Part shown: positions 14,682-14,864 of the stretch, piece after piece
Layout: the number at the start of each line of letters is the position of its first letter
How positions within the stretch are numbered: the stretch's first letter is position 1
From: Deltaproteobacteria bacterium
GTDB taxonomy: Bacteria; Desulfobacterota; Binatia; UBA9968
Assembly: GCA_021323355.1 (NCBI GenBank)
Contig: JAJONK010000016.1
Location: 1 to 14,864, forward strand
Reading direction: 5' to 3'
Length of the DNA stretch: 14,864 nucleotides
Translations under genes and position numbers: made by a program
The notes under the pieces: model-generated
What the model was told of the DNA's origin: nothing
Seen by the model: only the letters and a program-made list of their open reading frames with translations
Database searches by the model: none

Positions 14682-14864
14682 ATGTGCGCTATCGGGCAGA
14701 ATCAGCACCTCAAGACCATCGCTTTAAGCCGCTCACCGCTTCAAAGACTGATTGGAGGAGTAATGCACCGAAATGTGAAACATCTGTCGGTACGGACTGA
14801 TCCAACAGAGTATCTAATTTATATAGAGCAGCCAACCTACGATCCAGGAAATGAGCCAGACTCT
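14682..14864 (+). CDS. partial small ORF at the right edge, unknown
   Basis: From ATG 14682 the plus frame is open for 61 codons to the edge. AGAGGA lies about seven bases upstream. A second start, ATG 14763, has an even better GGAGGAG directly before it and would give a protein beginning MHRNVKHLSVRTDP; I cannot decide between them. The visible part is polar with no membrane helix, and I recognise no family. It is divergent from the Crp/Fnr gene and shares its operator region, so it may be a target of that regulator. Confidence 0.45.
   Translation, partial: MCAIGQNQHLKTIALSRSPLQRLIGGVMHRNVKHLSVRTDPTEYLIYIEQPTYDPGNEPDS

Noticed and set aside
1..14864. CRISPR arrays, rRNA genes, transposases
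   Set aside because: No regularly spaced direct repeats of CRISPR type, no rRNA-like sequence, and no transposase or terminal inverted repeats were seen.

Overview
The window looks like a chromosomal segment of a free-living Gram-negative bacterium of moderate GC content, possibly an acidobacterium or a relative. That placement rests on protein style (the Crp/Fnr family type, a PhcB-like methyltransferase beside multidomain kinases, good AGGAGG-type ribosome sites) and not on any marker gene, so it is an inference.

From left to right: positions 1-3198 (minus strand) hold a three-gene glycan unit: a GT2 polyprenyl-phosphate-sugar synthase with two C-terminal membrane helices, an overlapping class I SAM methyltransferase, and a large membrane glycosyltransferase of the PMT/ArnT type that runs off the left edge. 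A 345-base divergent gap separates it from a small secreted SH3-domain protein (3544-3978, plus). After about 490 bases without a convincing gene come an isolated HEPN-like all-helical protein (4471-4905, minus) with a good promoter and ribosome site, and an orphan class I aldolase of the dihydrodipicolinate synthase family (5076-6038, minus), closest in style to hydratase-aldolases such as NahE.

Positions 6259-11636 (minus) are the most interesting part: a tightly packed operon of a PhcB-like SAM methyltransferase, an 895-residue membrane hybrid kinase (kinase-receiver-kinase), and a receiver protein carrying a degenerate kinase domain as its output. Order and architecture resemble the phcB-phcS-phcR quorum-sensing operon of Ralstonia, in which PhcB makes a fatty-acid methyl ester signal, PhcS senses it and PhcR is a receiver-kinase fusion. 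Here the sensor carries two kinase cores and the receiver-kinase appears to have lost key catalytic residues. A plausible promoter (TTGACG, 17 bases, TAAAAC) lies about 30-60 bases upstream of the first gene.

From 11807 rightwards the DNA changes character. A 3' half of a tRNA-Thr(CGT) gene, cut off on the 5' side of its anticodon stem, is the classic scar left where an element integrated into a tRNA gene. Beyond it lie a strong hairpin with a T-run, short repeats, a multiply frameshifted fluoride-channel gene (crcB), a fragment of a cation transporter and a frameshifted response regulator: a decaying genomic island or gene graveyard. The last intact gene is a Crp/Fnr-type regulator (13843-14574, minus). 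A perfect 6-4-6 inverted repeat sits in the divergent region between it and a partial small ORF at the right edge.
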